64,000 nucleotides of DNA from DYJB01 sp963777165 (GTDB lineage Bacteria > Chloroflexota > Anaerolineae > Anaerolineales > E44-bin32), in NCBI GenBank assembly GCA_963777165.1, contig CAVZPO010000007.1:124001-188000 (forward strand), read 5' to 3'. Position numbers and translations under genes: made by a program. The notes beneath the pieces were generated by a model. The model was not told the DNA's origin. It did not search any database and was given only the letters and a program-made list of their open reading frames with translations. Positions 35,543 through 44,600 of this stretch are shown one piece after another. The number at the start of each line of letters is the position of its first letter. The first letter of the stretch is position 1.

Positions 35543-36547
35543 TCAGCGCCGGTGCGCGACGTACAGATCAGCTTCGAGCATCACCCCATCGCGGAAGTAG
35601 TGGTGGACGAAATAGAGGTTGCCCTGCGCATCAAGCGTCGGCTCGCCGGCGAAGCGCTCGACGATCATTTCGGGCTCTGACCAGCCGTCCTCGGTGCGCA
35701 GCGCACGGAAGATGGCCGGCGATCCCAGGACCTGGCGCGTGAACCAGAGCTCGCCCCCATCGGGCGTGAGGTAGGGCCAGCCCTCATCGGCTGGGGTGTT
35801 GACCTGGGCGACATTGACCGCCGGCAACCATGCGCCGCCGGCGTCCCGATCGCTCCTCCACAGATCTTTGCCGCCCGCGCCGTCCTGGCGGTCGGAGTGG
35901 AAATACAGCGTCTGCCCGTCGGACGTGAAATGCAGTTCGCCCACCGGCCCATCCGGAGGCAGCAGGGAAGCGGCTGACTGCCAGCCGGTCCACTCGCCGT
36001 TCTCCAGGCTGGCGGTGAACCAGCCGATGCCGGACCAACCCTCGCGTGCCGAGCAGAACCACAATACGTCTTCGAGCACATCGGCGCAGCCATCCAATGC
36101 CAACTTGCCCGCGTCCTGCAGGACGACCCGCTGCGGTTCCACCCAGCCCGCTTCGCCTCGCGCGGCGACATAGATCCCCGTCACGCCGTCAAATAACTGC
36201 TGCTCGGGCGGAACGGCGGCCGAAGGCGTGAAGAAGAAGTACAGGCGTCCGTCCGGGGCGATGAACGGCGAGTCCTCCAGACCGGCAGTGTTGATCGGAC
36301 CTGGCAGCGGGACCGGCTCAGCGAACTCGGATGCGTGCAGCTCGGGAGGGTAGACATCGTCGGCCGGCGTCCGCTTCACAGCGTCGGCAGGCAGCGCATC
36401 GAGCCGCGACCTGACGGCAGGCAGGGTTGGCGTTGCGGCCGCAGACGATCCACACGCCCACGTCGTGAATGCCGTCATAACGAACGGCATCAGGAGACGA
36501 CAATCAGCGCAAAGCGAGAAGACCGCGGATACGGATCGCGTGCGCAT
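35543..36547 (-). CDS. PD40 (TolB-like) beta-propeller lipoprotein
   Basis: A 334-residue secreted protein with the lipobox-like TAFTTWAC near residue 32 and repeated PD40 blades (SPFIAPDGRLYFF, HFTSDGQTLYFHSDRQ, YLTPDGGELWFTRQ, TLDAQGNLYFVHHY). Such propellers usually bind proteins or sugars; no enzyme motif is seen. It is the last gene of the era-purB operon, six bases after the YhhN gene. Confidence 0.8.
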   Translation of the reverse strand: MRTRSVSAVFSLCADCRLLMPFVMTAFTTWACGSSAAATPTLPAVRSRLDALPADAVKRTPADDVYPPELHASEFAEPVPLPGPINTAGLEDSPFIAPDGRLYFFFTPSAAVPPEQQLFDGVTGIYVAARGEAGWVEPQRVVLQDAGKLALDGCADVLEDVLWFCSAREGWSGIGWFTASLENGEWTGWQSAASLLPPDGPVGELHFTSDGQTLYFHSDRQDGAGGKDLWRSDRDAGGAWLPAVNVAQVNTPADEGWPYLTPDGGELWFTRQVLGSPAIFRALRTEDGWSEPEMIVERFAGEPTLDAQGNLYFVHHYFRDGVMLEADLYVAHRR

Positions 36548-36553
36548 GGTTGC

Positions 36554-37240
36554 TCAGCCTGACGCCGCCCTTAGGACGCCACCGGTGAGCGCCAGCTGGG
36601 CCATGTGATACAGGGCGTGGGTCGTGACGCGCCGGCCGGGCAGGGGGGCGACGTAGCGATCCCACACCAGCGTGACATCGGAGGCGAAGAACGCCATTCC
36701 GCCCAGCGCAATCCATGGTGCGCCCGCAGTCAGCCAGGAGGGTCGAAGAAGCGTTCCGACCGACGCCCACAGCATGGCTCCCAGCACAAAGGCGTAGGCG
36801 GCCACGGGTCCGACCAACTCGGGTCGTCCCGACCGACGCAGCCCGGCTCGGATCGGCGGCAGCAGGCACGCCAGCATGAACACGATGGCTGCGCCAAGCA
36901 GCCACTCGGCGGGCATCAGGCGCGCCCTGTCCCAGGTGAAGGCAAGCACGTAGCTCAAGTGCGCCAGCAAGAAAAGCACGAGGCCGGGCAGAAAGCGCGC
37001 CTCGGGCAGCATGAGCAGGATGTCGCCAGCGAGGGAGAAGAGTAGAGCTGCCAACACAAGGAGCGTTGGCAGCGAGAGCGCACGATCGACTCCCGTGCCG
37101 ATCAGAAGCCATGCGATGAGCAGCAGGATGGCCAGAGGCTTGGCGACGTATTCGAGACGTGGGCGGCGGGTGGCGACGCCGATCCAATCGACGAAGGCAG
37201 AGACGGCGGCGAAGGCTGGCCAGACGGTAAGCCAGGTCAT
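36554..37240 (-). CDS. YhhN/TMEM86-like lysoplasmalogenase family membrane protein
   Basis: A 228-residue protein with about eight hydrophobic helices. The family signature includes AKPLAILLLIAW near the start, FSLAGDILLML and SDVTLVWDRY with their polar membrane residues. Eukaryotic TMEM86 proteins hydrolyse lysoplasmalogens; the bacterial substrate is less certain. ATG 37240 overlaps the SURF1 stop (ATGA). Confidence 0.85.
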   Translation of the reverse strand: MTWLTVWPAFAAVSAFVDWIGVATRRPRLEYVAKPLAILLLIAWLLIGTGVDRALSLPTLLVLAALLFSLAGDILLMLPEARFLPGLVLFLLAHLSYVLAFTWDRARLMPAEWLLGAAIVFMLACLLPPIRAGLRRSGRPELVGPVAAYAFVLGAMLWASVGTLLRPSWLTAGAPWIALGGMAFFASDVTLVWDRYVAPLPGRRVTTHALYHMAQLALTGGVLRAASG

Positions 37241-37980
37241 GGGGTCGGCCGAGGGCGAGCGAGGGCGCGGGCCAACCAGGCGGCCCCGCCCAGGAACGAG
37301 ATGGCCGCGAATGCGAACCACTGAATCGCGTAGCTCAGGTGCGGGCCCTCCGAAAGGTCGATCTCGGTCTGAGGTTTCGGGAGCGTTTGTGTGCCGATCG
37401 GCTCGGTTGCTTCGAGGACCACCGGCAGCAGCGTGTAGGGTACTTGCGCCTGGATAGACGGCAGATTCAGGAAGCGCCATTGCAGGAGCGGAGGCGAACC
37501 CGGCCCGGCCGTCGGGTCGGCCAGGAGCGCGATCGACGGCTCATTCTGAGATGGACGGCCAATCCCGTTCACTTCGAGCGTGCCCTCCAGCCGGAACGCG
37601 AGACGCTCCCCCGTGCTGGCCTCGTTGGCCGGGATCCAGCCGCGATCGACCAGGATGGCGAACTCGGTGCCGTCGATCTCGAGCGGCGTGATCAGGTGCA
37701 CGCCCGCCTGCCCGGAGTACGATCGATTGGAGAGAATGATTTCGTGCGCCGCATCGAATGTGCCTCGAGCGTGCAGCCTCCGGTAGGTGAGATCCTGGGC
37801 GGGGTCGAGCGCGGCGGACAGGTCGACGATCGGCTGATCCAGCTGCATCTGGGTCGCCCGATTGCGCTGCCGGCGCCCCTCCAGCCGATCGAGCTGCCAG
37901 AGTCCGAGCAAAATGCAGGCCGCGCCGATCAGGACGGTCAGAGCGGCGAAGGCCCACTGGGCGGGCCGCAGCCGGCTCAT
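37237..37980 (-). CDS. SURF1 family cytochrome oxidase assembly protein
   Basis: A 247-residue membrane protein with one helix at each end, the SURF1 topology. Conserved segments are LGLWQLDRLEGRRQRN, VDRGWIPANE and LSYAIQWFAFAA. It assists haem insertion into haem-copper oxidase and implies aerobic respiration, although no oxidase genes are present. It overlaps purB and the YhhN gene by ATGA at both ends. Confidence 0.9.
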   Translation of the reverse strand: MSRLRPAQWAFAALTVLIGAACILLGLWQLDRLEGRRQRNRATQMQLDQPIVDLSAALDPAQDLTYRRLHARGTFDAAHEIILSNRSYSGQAGVHLITPLEIDGTEFAILVDRGWIPANEASTGERLAFRLEGTLEVNGIGRPSQNEPSIALLADPTAGPGSPPLLQWRFLNLPSIQAQVPYTLLPVVLEATEPIGTQTLPKPQTEIDLSEGPHLSYAIQWFAFAAISFLGGAAWLARALARPRPTP

Positions 37981-39374
37981 GCCGACTCGGCGGCTCCCAA
38001 CCGCTGGCGCAGCGCGCGCGCCAGCGTGCGAGCGCGCTCGGGGGCCTGGCCGACGTATCCGCGGACGTCCAGTAGATCCCGCATCCGCGCCGGCTGGGCG
38101 TAGCGCAGCAGGACGGTGTCGGTCGTCAGCTGGTTGAGGAGTGGGTTGGGCTTCCCGGCCCGTACGGCCTCCCAGGCGGCGAGCGAGTGCAATCGGAGAC
38201 GTTCGTGGACTTCGTGACGATCGGCGCCGGCGCGCACCAGCGCCGAGAGGATCCGCTCCGTGGCGGCGAACGGGCCGTGGGCTTCGAGCAACTCCGCGGC
38301 GCGCGCCTCGTCGACCTGCAGGCCGGACACAATGCCTTCGGTGTTGATCAGCATCTGTTCGGTCGCCAGAAATGCTTCCGGGATCACGCTGCGCCGGTTG
38401 GCCGAGTTGTCCAGCGTGCGTTCGAGCAGCGCGTCGGCGGCGTTGTGCCACGCCACCCCGGCGTACGACGCCACCAGCCGGGCAAGCGAGCACACCTGCT
38501 CGGCCTTCACCGGGTTGCGCTTGAACGGCATGGCCGTCGAGCCGACCTGGCGCTCGCCAAACGGTTCGGAGGCGATCCCGCCCAATCCGGGAGACTGCAT
38601 CAGCCGCAGGTCGAAGGCGAACTTATGGAGCGAGGCGGCCAGCGCCGAGAGCGCGCTCAGCAGCTGGTAATCCTGGACGCGTGGGTAGGTCTGCGAGACA
38701 ACCGGATGGGCCTCGAGCCCGAGGGCGTACAGGACGCTCGCCTCGAGCGCCTCCGGGGAAACGCCGGTGCCTTGAAGCATCTCGACAAATGCCGCGCCGG
38801 TGCCCACGGCGCCGCGAATCCCTTTGCCGCGCAACTGCACCCGAAGCCGCGCCAGCGACTCAAAGTGACCGAGAAGGTCCTGGGCCGTGATCGCCAGGCG
38901 ATAGCCGAGCGTCGTCGGTTCGGCTGGCTGCAGGTGGGTGTAGCCGAGAACCGCCACATCGGCGGTGGCGTCGATCCGCTGCGCGAACGCCAGGAGCACG
39001 CCGCGCAGCCGGCCGAGGAGCAAGCCGAGCGCCGCTCGCTGCCGGGCAACATCGGCATTGTCCTGGACGTCGGCCGAGGTCAGCCCCCAGTGCAGCATGC
39101 CGCCGCCCACCGGGCATTGCTCGGCGAAGGCGCGCAGCTCCGCCATCACGTCGTGCCCGATCTCTTTCTCCAGTACCGCGGCGCGCTCGAGGTCGATCGT
39201 ATCCAGGTGAGCGCGGACGTCCTCGATCTGGGCCGGCGTGATCAACCCGGCCGAGGCCTGCACCTCCGCCACCGCCAGCCAGATGCGGCGCCAGGTGCGG
39301 CGCCGGGCCGCCTCGGACCACACGGTGCGCATCTCGTCGGATCCGTAGCGAGTGGAGAATGGAGACTGGTACAT
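37977..39374 (-). CDS. purB: Adenylosuccinate lyase
   Basis: A 465-residue enzyme of purine synthesis (SAICAR and adenylosuccinate cleavage). The fumarase/aspartase signature GSTAMPFKRNP is present, as are HWGLTSADVQDNA and YTHLQPAEPTT. GGAGGG lies four bases before ATG 39374, which fixes the start. The stop overlaps SURF1. Confidence 0.95.
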   Translation of the reverse strand: MYQSPFSTRYGSDEMRTVWSEAARRRTWRRIWLAVAEVQASAGLITPAQIEDVRAHLDTIDLERAAVLEKEIGHDVMAELRAFAEQCPVGGGMLHWGLTSADVQDNADVARQRAALGLLLGRLRGVLLAFAQRIDATADVAVLGYTHLQPAEPTTLGYRLAITAQDLLGHFESLARLRVQLRGKGIRGAVGTGAAFVEMLQGTGVSPEALEASVLYALGLEAHPVVSQTYPRVQDYQLLSALSALAASLHKFAFDLRLMQSPGLGGIASEPFGERQVGSTAMPFKRNPVKAEQVCSLARLVASYAGVAWHNAADALLERTLDNSANRRSVIPEAFLATEQMLINTEGIVSGLQVDEARAAELLEAHGPFAATERILSALVRAGADRHEVHERLRLHSLAAWEAVRAGKPNPLLNQLTTDTVLLRYAQPARMRDLLDVRGYVGQAPERARTLARALRQRLGAAESA

Positions 39375-39397
39375 CGCACCCTCCGCACCGGCCGGCA

Positions 39398-40309
39398 TCA
39401 CGGATGAACCTGCGCCAGGCGCCGCCGCGCAAGTGCGGCATAGTCTTTGTCGATGTCGAAGCCAAGGTAGTGACGCCCGAGGCGCTTGGCAGCCAGGCAG
39501 GTCGTCCCCGAGCCGCAGAAAGGATCGAGCACCACGTCATGGCGGAATGTGTACAGCTCGATCAGTCGTCGGGGCAGCTCCTCCGGGAACGGCGCAGGGT
39601 GGCCGATCTGGCGGGCGGAAACGGCCGGGAAGGTCCACACGCTCTTGGTCCATTCGAGGAATTCGTCCCGACCCAGACTGTTCTCGCGCCCCTTGCCTTT
39701 CCGGGCGAAGGACTCCTTGCTGAATACCAGGATGTACTCATGAATGTCGCGCAGAACCGGGTTGGCGGCCGATCGCCATGAGCCCCAGGCCGTTGACGGA
39801 CTGGCGCTCCCTGCCTTGTTCCAGATGATCTCCCCCCGCATGAGGAATCCGATCTCGAGCAGATCCTGCACGACGAAGACGTGCAGAGGGATGTACGGCT
39901 TGCGCCCGAGGTTGGCCAGATTGACACACGCCCGCCCGCCGGCGACCAGCACGCGGTAGGTTTCGGAGAACACCCGCCGCAGCAGTTCGCGGTACTCGTC
40001 GAGTGTCAGGTCCTGGTCGTACTCCTTGCCGGCGTTGTAGGGCGGCGAGGTGACCATCAGGTGAACGCTGCGGTCGGGAAGCGCGGTCATGCGTTCCGAC
40101 GACCGACAGACCACGTGATCGAGGAGCGTCTCCGGGACGGCCTGTTCAGCGGCAGGGTCGGGGCCGGCGGTGGGCGGTGTGTACATCCGCCCGGCATAGA
40201 AGGACGATGAGTCATGGCTGGTGCGCCCCGGGGAACCGAAGGCGCTGGTCGAAGTGCGCCGTGAGGGCTTGCGCCTGGCGACCTTCGTACGGGGCGCCTT
40301 AGCGGTCAT
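39398..40309 (-). CDS. Orphan site-specific DNA methyltransferase (beta class, N4-C or N6-A)
   Basis: A 303-residue amino-methyltransferase. TSPPYN (87-92) precedes DPFCGSGTT (near 262), the beta-class order. The TSPPY form occurs in both N4-cytosine and N6-adenine enzymes. No restriction gene is nearby; the gene lies inside the era-purB housekeeping operon, overlapping era by 11 bases. The first 45 residues are Arg/Ser-rich and may be non-functional, with an alternative ATG at residue 42. The target sequence is unknown. Confidence 0.9.
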   Translation of the reverse strand: MTAKAPRTKVARRKPSRRTSTSAFGSPGRTSHDSSSFYAGRMYTPPTAGPDPAAEQAVPETLLDHVVCRSSERMTALPDRSVHLMVTSPPYNAGKEYDQDLTLDEYRELLRRVFSETYRVLVAGGRACVNLANLGRKPYIPLHVFVVQDLLEIGFLMRGEIIWNKAGSASPSTAWGSWRSAANPVLRDIHEYILVFSKESFARKGKGRENSLGRDEFLEWTKSVWTFPAVSARQIGHPAPFPEELPRRLIELYTFRHDVVLDPFCGSGTTCLAAKRLGRHYLGFDIDKDYAALARRRLAQVHP

Positions 40310-41215
40310 GGCTCAGGTAGCCGAATTCCCGCAGGGCACCTTCGGATTGACGCCAGCCGCGCAGGACCTTAACGCGCATGTCCAGGTAGACCTGCCGCCC
40401 GGACATCTCCTCGATCTTCCGGCGCGCCAGCGAGCCGATCTCGCGCACCATCCGGCCCTGCTGGCCGATGACGATGGCCTTCTGTGACTCACGCTCGACG
40501 TACAGGACGGCCGAGATATAGGCGCGATCGTCCGAGCGTTCCTTGTACTCTTCGACCACGACGGCCAGGCTGTGGGGGACTTCCCCGTGCAGCAGGCTCA
40601 TAGCCGCCGCCCGGATCAACTCCCCGGCGAGATCGCGCTCGAAGGTCGGTGTGAGTTCTTCGGCCGGGTAGAACTGAGGCCCGACGGGCAGCATCCCGAC
40701 GAGGCGCTCGAACAGGCTCGCGCAGGCATCGCCGCGGGTCGCCGAGACCGCCCAGGCCTCCGCCTCCGGGAGGAGCGCGCAAAACGCGGAGGCTTGCCGG
40801 CTGCGATCCGCCGGTCTCACCAGATCGACCTTGTTGAGCGCCAGCAAAACAGGTTTGACCATCGGCGACGAGTGGATGCGTTCCTCGGCGCGCTCGTCAT
40901 CGGCTGAAGGCGGGGAGGACAGGTCGAAGACGACCAGGACGACATCGGCGTCGGTGATGACATCGCGTGCCACGGCGTTCATGCGCTCGCCCAGGCGGTC
41001 ATGAGGCGCATGCAGGCCCGGGGTATCGACGAAGATGACCTGCGCGTGGGGGAGCGTGAGGATCCCTAACTGGCGGCGGCGGGTCGTCTGCGCGCGGGGG
41101 AGACTGGAGCGACCGGCTGACCCAGCGCGGCGTTGATCAGCGAGGACTTGCCGGTGCTCGGACGGCCGACGACGGCGACAAACCCGGAGCGGAAGGGCGG
41201 CTCTGGAATGCTCAT
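40299..41215 (-). CDS. era: GTPase Era (frameshifted)
   Basis: About 305 residues once repaired; an essential GTPase for 16S rRNA/30S maturation. The G1 loop reads GRPSTGKSS; G3 is DTPGLH, G4 is NKVD and G5 is SATRG, followed by the KH domain (AIVIGQQGRMVREIG). The frame is broken in a run of five G (41096-41100) between VAPVSP and the conserved RAQTTRR; one missing base explains it. The start is ATG 41215 (MSIPEPPF). A homopolymer indel in an essential gene points to a sequence error. Confidence 0.9.
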
Positions 41216-41748
41216 TGGGAGTATTGTCCGAGGAAGGACAGAGGGTGTCAAGCAACCCACTCGCCTCGCCTGGGCGCACCCGCAGCTGGCACGGCGGCAG
41301 ACGCTGTGGGGTGGCGTTGAGCCAGTTGGAGGTCTGAACCCCTCGGAGTGGAGATCAGTGGGCGATGTGGACATGGATCGTTCGGCCCGAACGACCACTC
41401 AAGGCGACGATGGCTGGGCGGACGATCCCCCCAGCTCCGCTTGGTGAGTCGCGAGCCGGCGTGGGGCGGTCCCCAAACCCGCGGGGCAGTCGAAGTTGGC
41501 CCCCTCGGCTGGCGGGATCCGGTAGCCAGGGACGATTCGGGATTGCCTGGTCACAAACCAGAGGCTAGCCCACGCGATCTCGGATGGGCCACTCAGAGGC
41601 TGCGGCGCTCCAATCTGGAGTGCCTGCCGAGCACCGGCCTCTATGGTCAATACTGAACAAAAGATGGTAAAATTGGTATGAATATCGAGACAGGCAAGTG
41701 GACACCACGACCGGCGCGCGTCCTGGCCTGTTCCGGGAGGTAGATCGA
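41216..41748. other. Intergenic region between era and the cupredoxin gene
   Basis: About 530 bases between divergent genes. Frames on both strands look non-coding. It becomes AT-rich near 41640-41690, where the cupredoxin promoter is placed. No hairpin of note was found. Confidence 0.5.
41644..41673 (+). promoter_or_regulatory. Promoter of the cupredoxin gene
   Basis: TGGTCA (41644-41649), an 18-base spacer and TAAAAT (41668-41673) lie in the only AT-rich part of the intergenic region, about 70 bases before the start codon. Confidence 0.45.
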
Positions 41749-42156
41749 ATGAGCGGCAAGGTCAGATCGTCTCGGGCGGTAATTCTCCTTGTAGCAGCCA
41801 CTCTCATGCTCGGGGCATGCGGCCCCAAGAAGGTGAGTCTCGCCATCACAATGACCGACTTCAAGTTCGAGCCCGCATCCTGGGAAGTCCCGGCCGGGGC
41901 CGAGGTGACCGTCACGCTTACCAACAGCGGCTCGGTCTTGCACGAGTGGGTCCTGCTGAAGCAGGGCTACATTGTGACGCCTCCATTCAGCGATGAGAAG
42001 GATGGCGCCAACGTGCTCGAGGATCATGACGTTGAAGCAGGACAGACAAGCACCTTCACTTTTACTGCACCGACCGAAGCGGGGTCCTACAGTGTGGTCT
42101 GCGGGGTGCCTGCTCACATCGAGAGCGGGATGGTGGGGACCTTCGTGGTCAAGTAG
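41749..42156 (+). CDS. Cupredoxin-like blue copper lipoprotein
   Basis: A 135-residue lipoprotein with signal peptide and lipobox LMLGAC, then a plastocyanin-like domain. Type 1 copper ligands can be read as His in VLHEW, Cys in VVCGVPAH, the His four residues after it and Met in ESGM. It probably carries electrons at the outer membrane surface, as auracyanin does in Chloroflexus. The start at 41749 follows GGAGGT by eight bases. It is a single gene with its own promoter and a strong terminator. Confidence 0.88.
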   Translation: MSGKVRSSRAVILLVAATLMLGACGPKKVSLAITMTDFKFEPASWEVPAGAEVTVTLTNSGSVLHEWVLLKQGYIVTPPFSDEKDGANVLEDHDVEAGQTSTFTFTAPTEAGSYSVVCGVPAHIESGMVGTFVVK

Positions 42157-42179
42157 CCCGCCGCTTTGCGCGATTCAAG

Positions 42180-42214
42180 AGGGGCGGGCAGAGGACAGCC
42201 CGCCCCTTTGATTC
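42180..42214 (+). terminator. Intrinsic terminator of the cupredoxin gene
   Basis: A perfect 10-bp stem (AGGGGCGGGC with GCCCGCCCCT) and eight-base loop, followed by TTTGATTC, 24 bases after the stop. Confidence 0.75.
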
Positions 42215-42374
42215 GACGATGGCTCGGACTGCGGAGAGCGTTGTCAAGCATGCGCTCCGGTTGTATCTTGTCGGGATGCCGAGGCCGTCCCGGTGCACTC
42301 ATGGAGAGAGGGGTTCAACCCGCAGAGGACTCGGCGCCAACATGCGCCAACGGTGAGCAGCCCACCCACCCGTC

Positions 42375-42404
42375 TTCACCCGGGACCTCCGTTGAGGCTA
42401 TAAT
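42375..42404 (+). promoter_or_regulatory. Promoter of the DUF47 gene
   Basis: TTCACC (42375-42380), an 18-base spacer and a perfect TATAAT (42399-42404), giving a leader of about 115 bases. The bases 42215-42374 between the terminator and this promoter show nothing else. Confidence 0.55.
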
Positions 42405-42525
42405 GGTCGGGTTCGACCGGCTGGAGGCGGAAGAGGGTCGAGTCGTCCTTCGGGACGACCGTGCGGTGCCCGCCACGACTGGGGCAGCCTCCCAGCCAGC
42501 ACCCTCGACATCAGGACGGGAAGAG

Positions 42526-43146
42526 ATGAGCATCTTCACGCGAAAGAAGACCGACCGCTTCACCGAGCTGCTGCTCAAACAAGCCGAGTACTCGCTCGAG
42601 GGCATGCAGCTGCTGCTCCAGTACGTCAAAAGCCCGGATGAGTCCCTGGCGCGCCAGGTGTCGGAGGTGGAAGGCAAGGCCGACGAAGTGCGGCGCATCC
42701 TGATCGATGAGCTCAATCGGACGTTCGTGACGCCCATCGACCGCGAGGACATCTTCGCCCTCTCCCTGACAGTGGATGACGTCCTGGACTACGCCTACTC
42801 GACGGTCGAGGAGATGGCGCTCCTCAACGTGCGGCCGAATGCGTTCATCGAGCGCATGGTGTCCCTGATGACCGACGCTGCCCGTGAGCTCTATAACGCC
42901 ATCGCCCGGCTGGAAGACCACCCGCACGTGGCCTCGGACCATGCCGTGCGAGCCAAGGCGCTCGAGAACCGGATGGAAACGGTCTACCGCGACGCCATCG
43001 CCGACCTGTTCAAGTCCCCGCGCGACATCGACCATGTGGTGGAGATGCTCAAGCTGCGGGAGATCTACCGTCACCTGTCGAACGCCGCCGACCGCGGCGA
43101 CGCAGCGGCGAATGTCATTGCGGACATCGTCGTGAAGAAGATGTAG
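42526..43146 (+). CDS. DUF47 (PhoU-like) protein
   Basis: A 206-residue all-helical protein of the DUF47 family, with DREDIFALSLTVDDVLDYAY containing the family's E/DxxxD metal-binding motif. DUF47 proteins are usually encoded next to a PiT phosphate permease and regulate it; no such gene is present here. GGGAAGAG precedes ATG 42526. Confidence 0.88.
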   Translation: MSIFTRKKTDRFTELLLKQAEYSLEGMQLLLQYVKSPDESLARQVSEVEGKADEVRRILIDELNRTFVTPIDREDIFALSLTVDDVLDYAYSTVEEMALLNVRPNAFIERMVSLMTDAARELYNAIARLEDHPHVASDHAVRAKALENRMETVYRDAIADLFKSPRDIDHVVEMLKLREIYRHLSNAADRGDAAANVIADIVVKKM

Positions 43147-43499
43147 GCAGGGTCTGAGCTCTCAGCGCTCGGCGTTCAGCGGTCCGCCGAGGCACGCGAG
43201 ACACCGATAGCAAACTCTGACCATGACCACCAGCGACTCGCCCACCAGGGCGAGTCGCCGTCTTGGTCCATCTTTGCACAACGGCCACATCTTGGCCGGG
43301 TGTCGCTTGTGGTCTCCGACGGGATGCCAGCCTCCGCCAAGACGCTTGACGCTAACCCCTCATTGTCAGCCGTCGGATGCGATCTGCCAATTGCCAGCCC
43401 ACCGTCGCTGCATGCCGACGCCGACCCCCAACATGTGAACGCTGGCAGCTGATGGCTGAAAGCTCAGTGTCTAGTTCTGATCGCTAACCGCTGCCGGCT
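43147..43499. other. Gap between convergent genes with REP-like repeats
   Basis: This 353-base stretch has no gene. It contains CTGAGCTCTCAGCGCTCGG near 43155, a perfect hairpin (43233-43258) and GCTGATGGCTGAAAGCTCAG near 43447 followed by CTGATCGCTAACCGCTG. The repeats resemble those at 35503-35542. Confidence 0.5.
43233..43258. terminator. Bidirectional terminator-like hairpin
   Basis: GCGACTCGCCC and GGGCGAGTCGC form an 11-bp perfect stem with an ACCA loop, in the gap between two convergent genes. No T-run on either side, so efficiency is uncertain. Confidence 0.5.
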
Positions 43500-44453
43500 C
43501 TAGTCCTGCTGTGCCGCCAGCCGATCCAGCTTTGTGCCGACCTCGCGCCACTGGATCTTGGACAATCCGAGCTTCTGCCGGATGTAGTCCTTGTCCTTTC
43601 CGGCGCGCAGATCGCTGAGCGCGGCGGTCCAGCGGCAGATGTTGAACGATAGGTGCTTCTCCAGCCCGGCGGCGCTGCCGATGTCCTCGAGCAGGTACTC
43701 GAGGCGGCGGGGCGAATAGGGGAAGACGCGATCACGCGGCGCGTACTGTGCAACGTACTCTTGAAAGGCGGTCACCCACGACTGGCTCAACGGCAAGCGC
43801 CGCTCACGGTAGCGCTTGCGCACATCCGGGTAGCGCACGAACAGGATCGGACCGCCCGCGGCGCCCAGGTCGATGTGATGCAGGTAGAGCGCCAGGCATT
43901 CCGACTTCTTGATCCCGGTCAGCAGAAGCAGGCTGAGCAGCGTGTAGGGTCGGGCATCCGGTTTGGGGCCGCGGCGACTGGACTCGGCGCTGTGCAGGGC
44001 GGCATCCATCTCGTCCGGGGTTAGGACGTCGGAGAGCGGGCTGAGCACGCTCTGCTGCGCGACATTGGCGGCCGGGTCTTCGGAGAGGATGCCGGCTTCC
44101 GCCAGCCAGCGGAAGAACGACTTGATCGACGTCACGCGCCGGGCGTAGGTCTTGGGGGAACACGGGACGCCGCGCCGGTGCAGCATCCACTCGAGGAAGT
44201 TCTTGAGGTCATGCGTGCCGATGGCGTTGAGTGCGATACCCGAGCCGAGGAACTTGCCCAGCAGGCGCAGGTCGCCGGCGAAGGCCTTGACCGTGTGGGG
44301 CGAACGGCCCTCTTTCTGGAGTGCCTCCTCCCAGGTGCGCAGCGCAGCGCTGAGCGAGGCATCGGCGCGGAGGCGGGCGCCGCGGTTGGACGGAGTGGCC
44401 TCGTCGGCGTTCGTTCGAGTGAAGAGCGGTAGTTCTTCTTTAGCGCCCGGCAT
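43500..44453 (-). CDS. Tyrosine-recombinase-like protein with degenerate active site
   Basis: A 317-residue protein with an N-terminal SAM-like core-binding domain (HTVKAFAGDLRLLGKFL) and an integrase-fold C-terminal domain (LLLTGIKKSECLALYL). The catalytic set is largely lost: Arg I is Lys182, the His of HxxR is Asn271 (R274 remains), the second His/Trp is absent and there is no Tyr near the C-terminus. It is probably a DNA-binding, non-cutting relative of Xer. GGAG precedes ATG 44453. No att repeats or mobile cargo are seen. Encoded after the LCP gene, beyond its terminator. Confidence 0.82.
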   Translation of the reverse strand: MPGAKEELPLFTRTNADEATPSNRGARLRADASLSAALRTWEEALQKEGRSPHTVKAFAGDLRLLGKFLGSGIALNAIGTHDLKNFLEWMLHRRGVPCSPKTYARRVTSIKSFFRWLAEAGILSEDPAANVAQQSVLSPLSDVLTPDEMDAALHSAESSRRGPKPDARPYTLLSLLLLTGIKKSECLALYLHHIDLGAAGGPILFVRYPDVRKRYRERRLPLSQSWVTAFQEYVAQYAPRDRVFPYSPRRLEYLLEDIGSAAGLEKHLSFNICRWTAALSDLRAGKDKDYIRQKLGLSKIQWREVGTKLDRLAAQQD

Positions 44454-44555
44454 TCGCTCCCCAGGTTGAGGGAATCCGGGCGTGAGCATAGACACGAGCG
44501 GCGGAAATGTCAACACACTCGGACCGAGGCGCCGGGCGGGCAGGGGGAGAACACA

Positions 44556-44577
44556 GCGGCCGCCCGAAGGCGGCCGC
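44556..44577 (-). terminator. Terminator of the LCP gene
   Basis: Minus-strand GCGGCCGCC and GGCGGCCGC form a 9-bp stem with a stable C-TTCG-G tetraloop, about 23 bases after the restored stop, followed by TGTGTTCTCC. Confidence 0.7.
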
Positions 44578-44600
44578 AGGAGCATGTGCAGATGCTTCGG

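Noticed and set aside
41096..41100. Programmed frameshift in era
   Set aside because: A G5 run alone, with no pseudoknot or upstream Shine-Dalgarno-like stimulator seen, and many other unrelated indels in the window favour sequence error.
43500..44453. Integrase marking a mobile island or prophage
   Set aside because: The active site is lost, no att repeats, tRNA or cargo are adjacent, and composition is unchanged.
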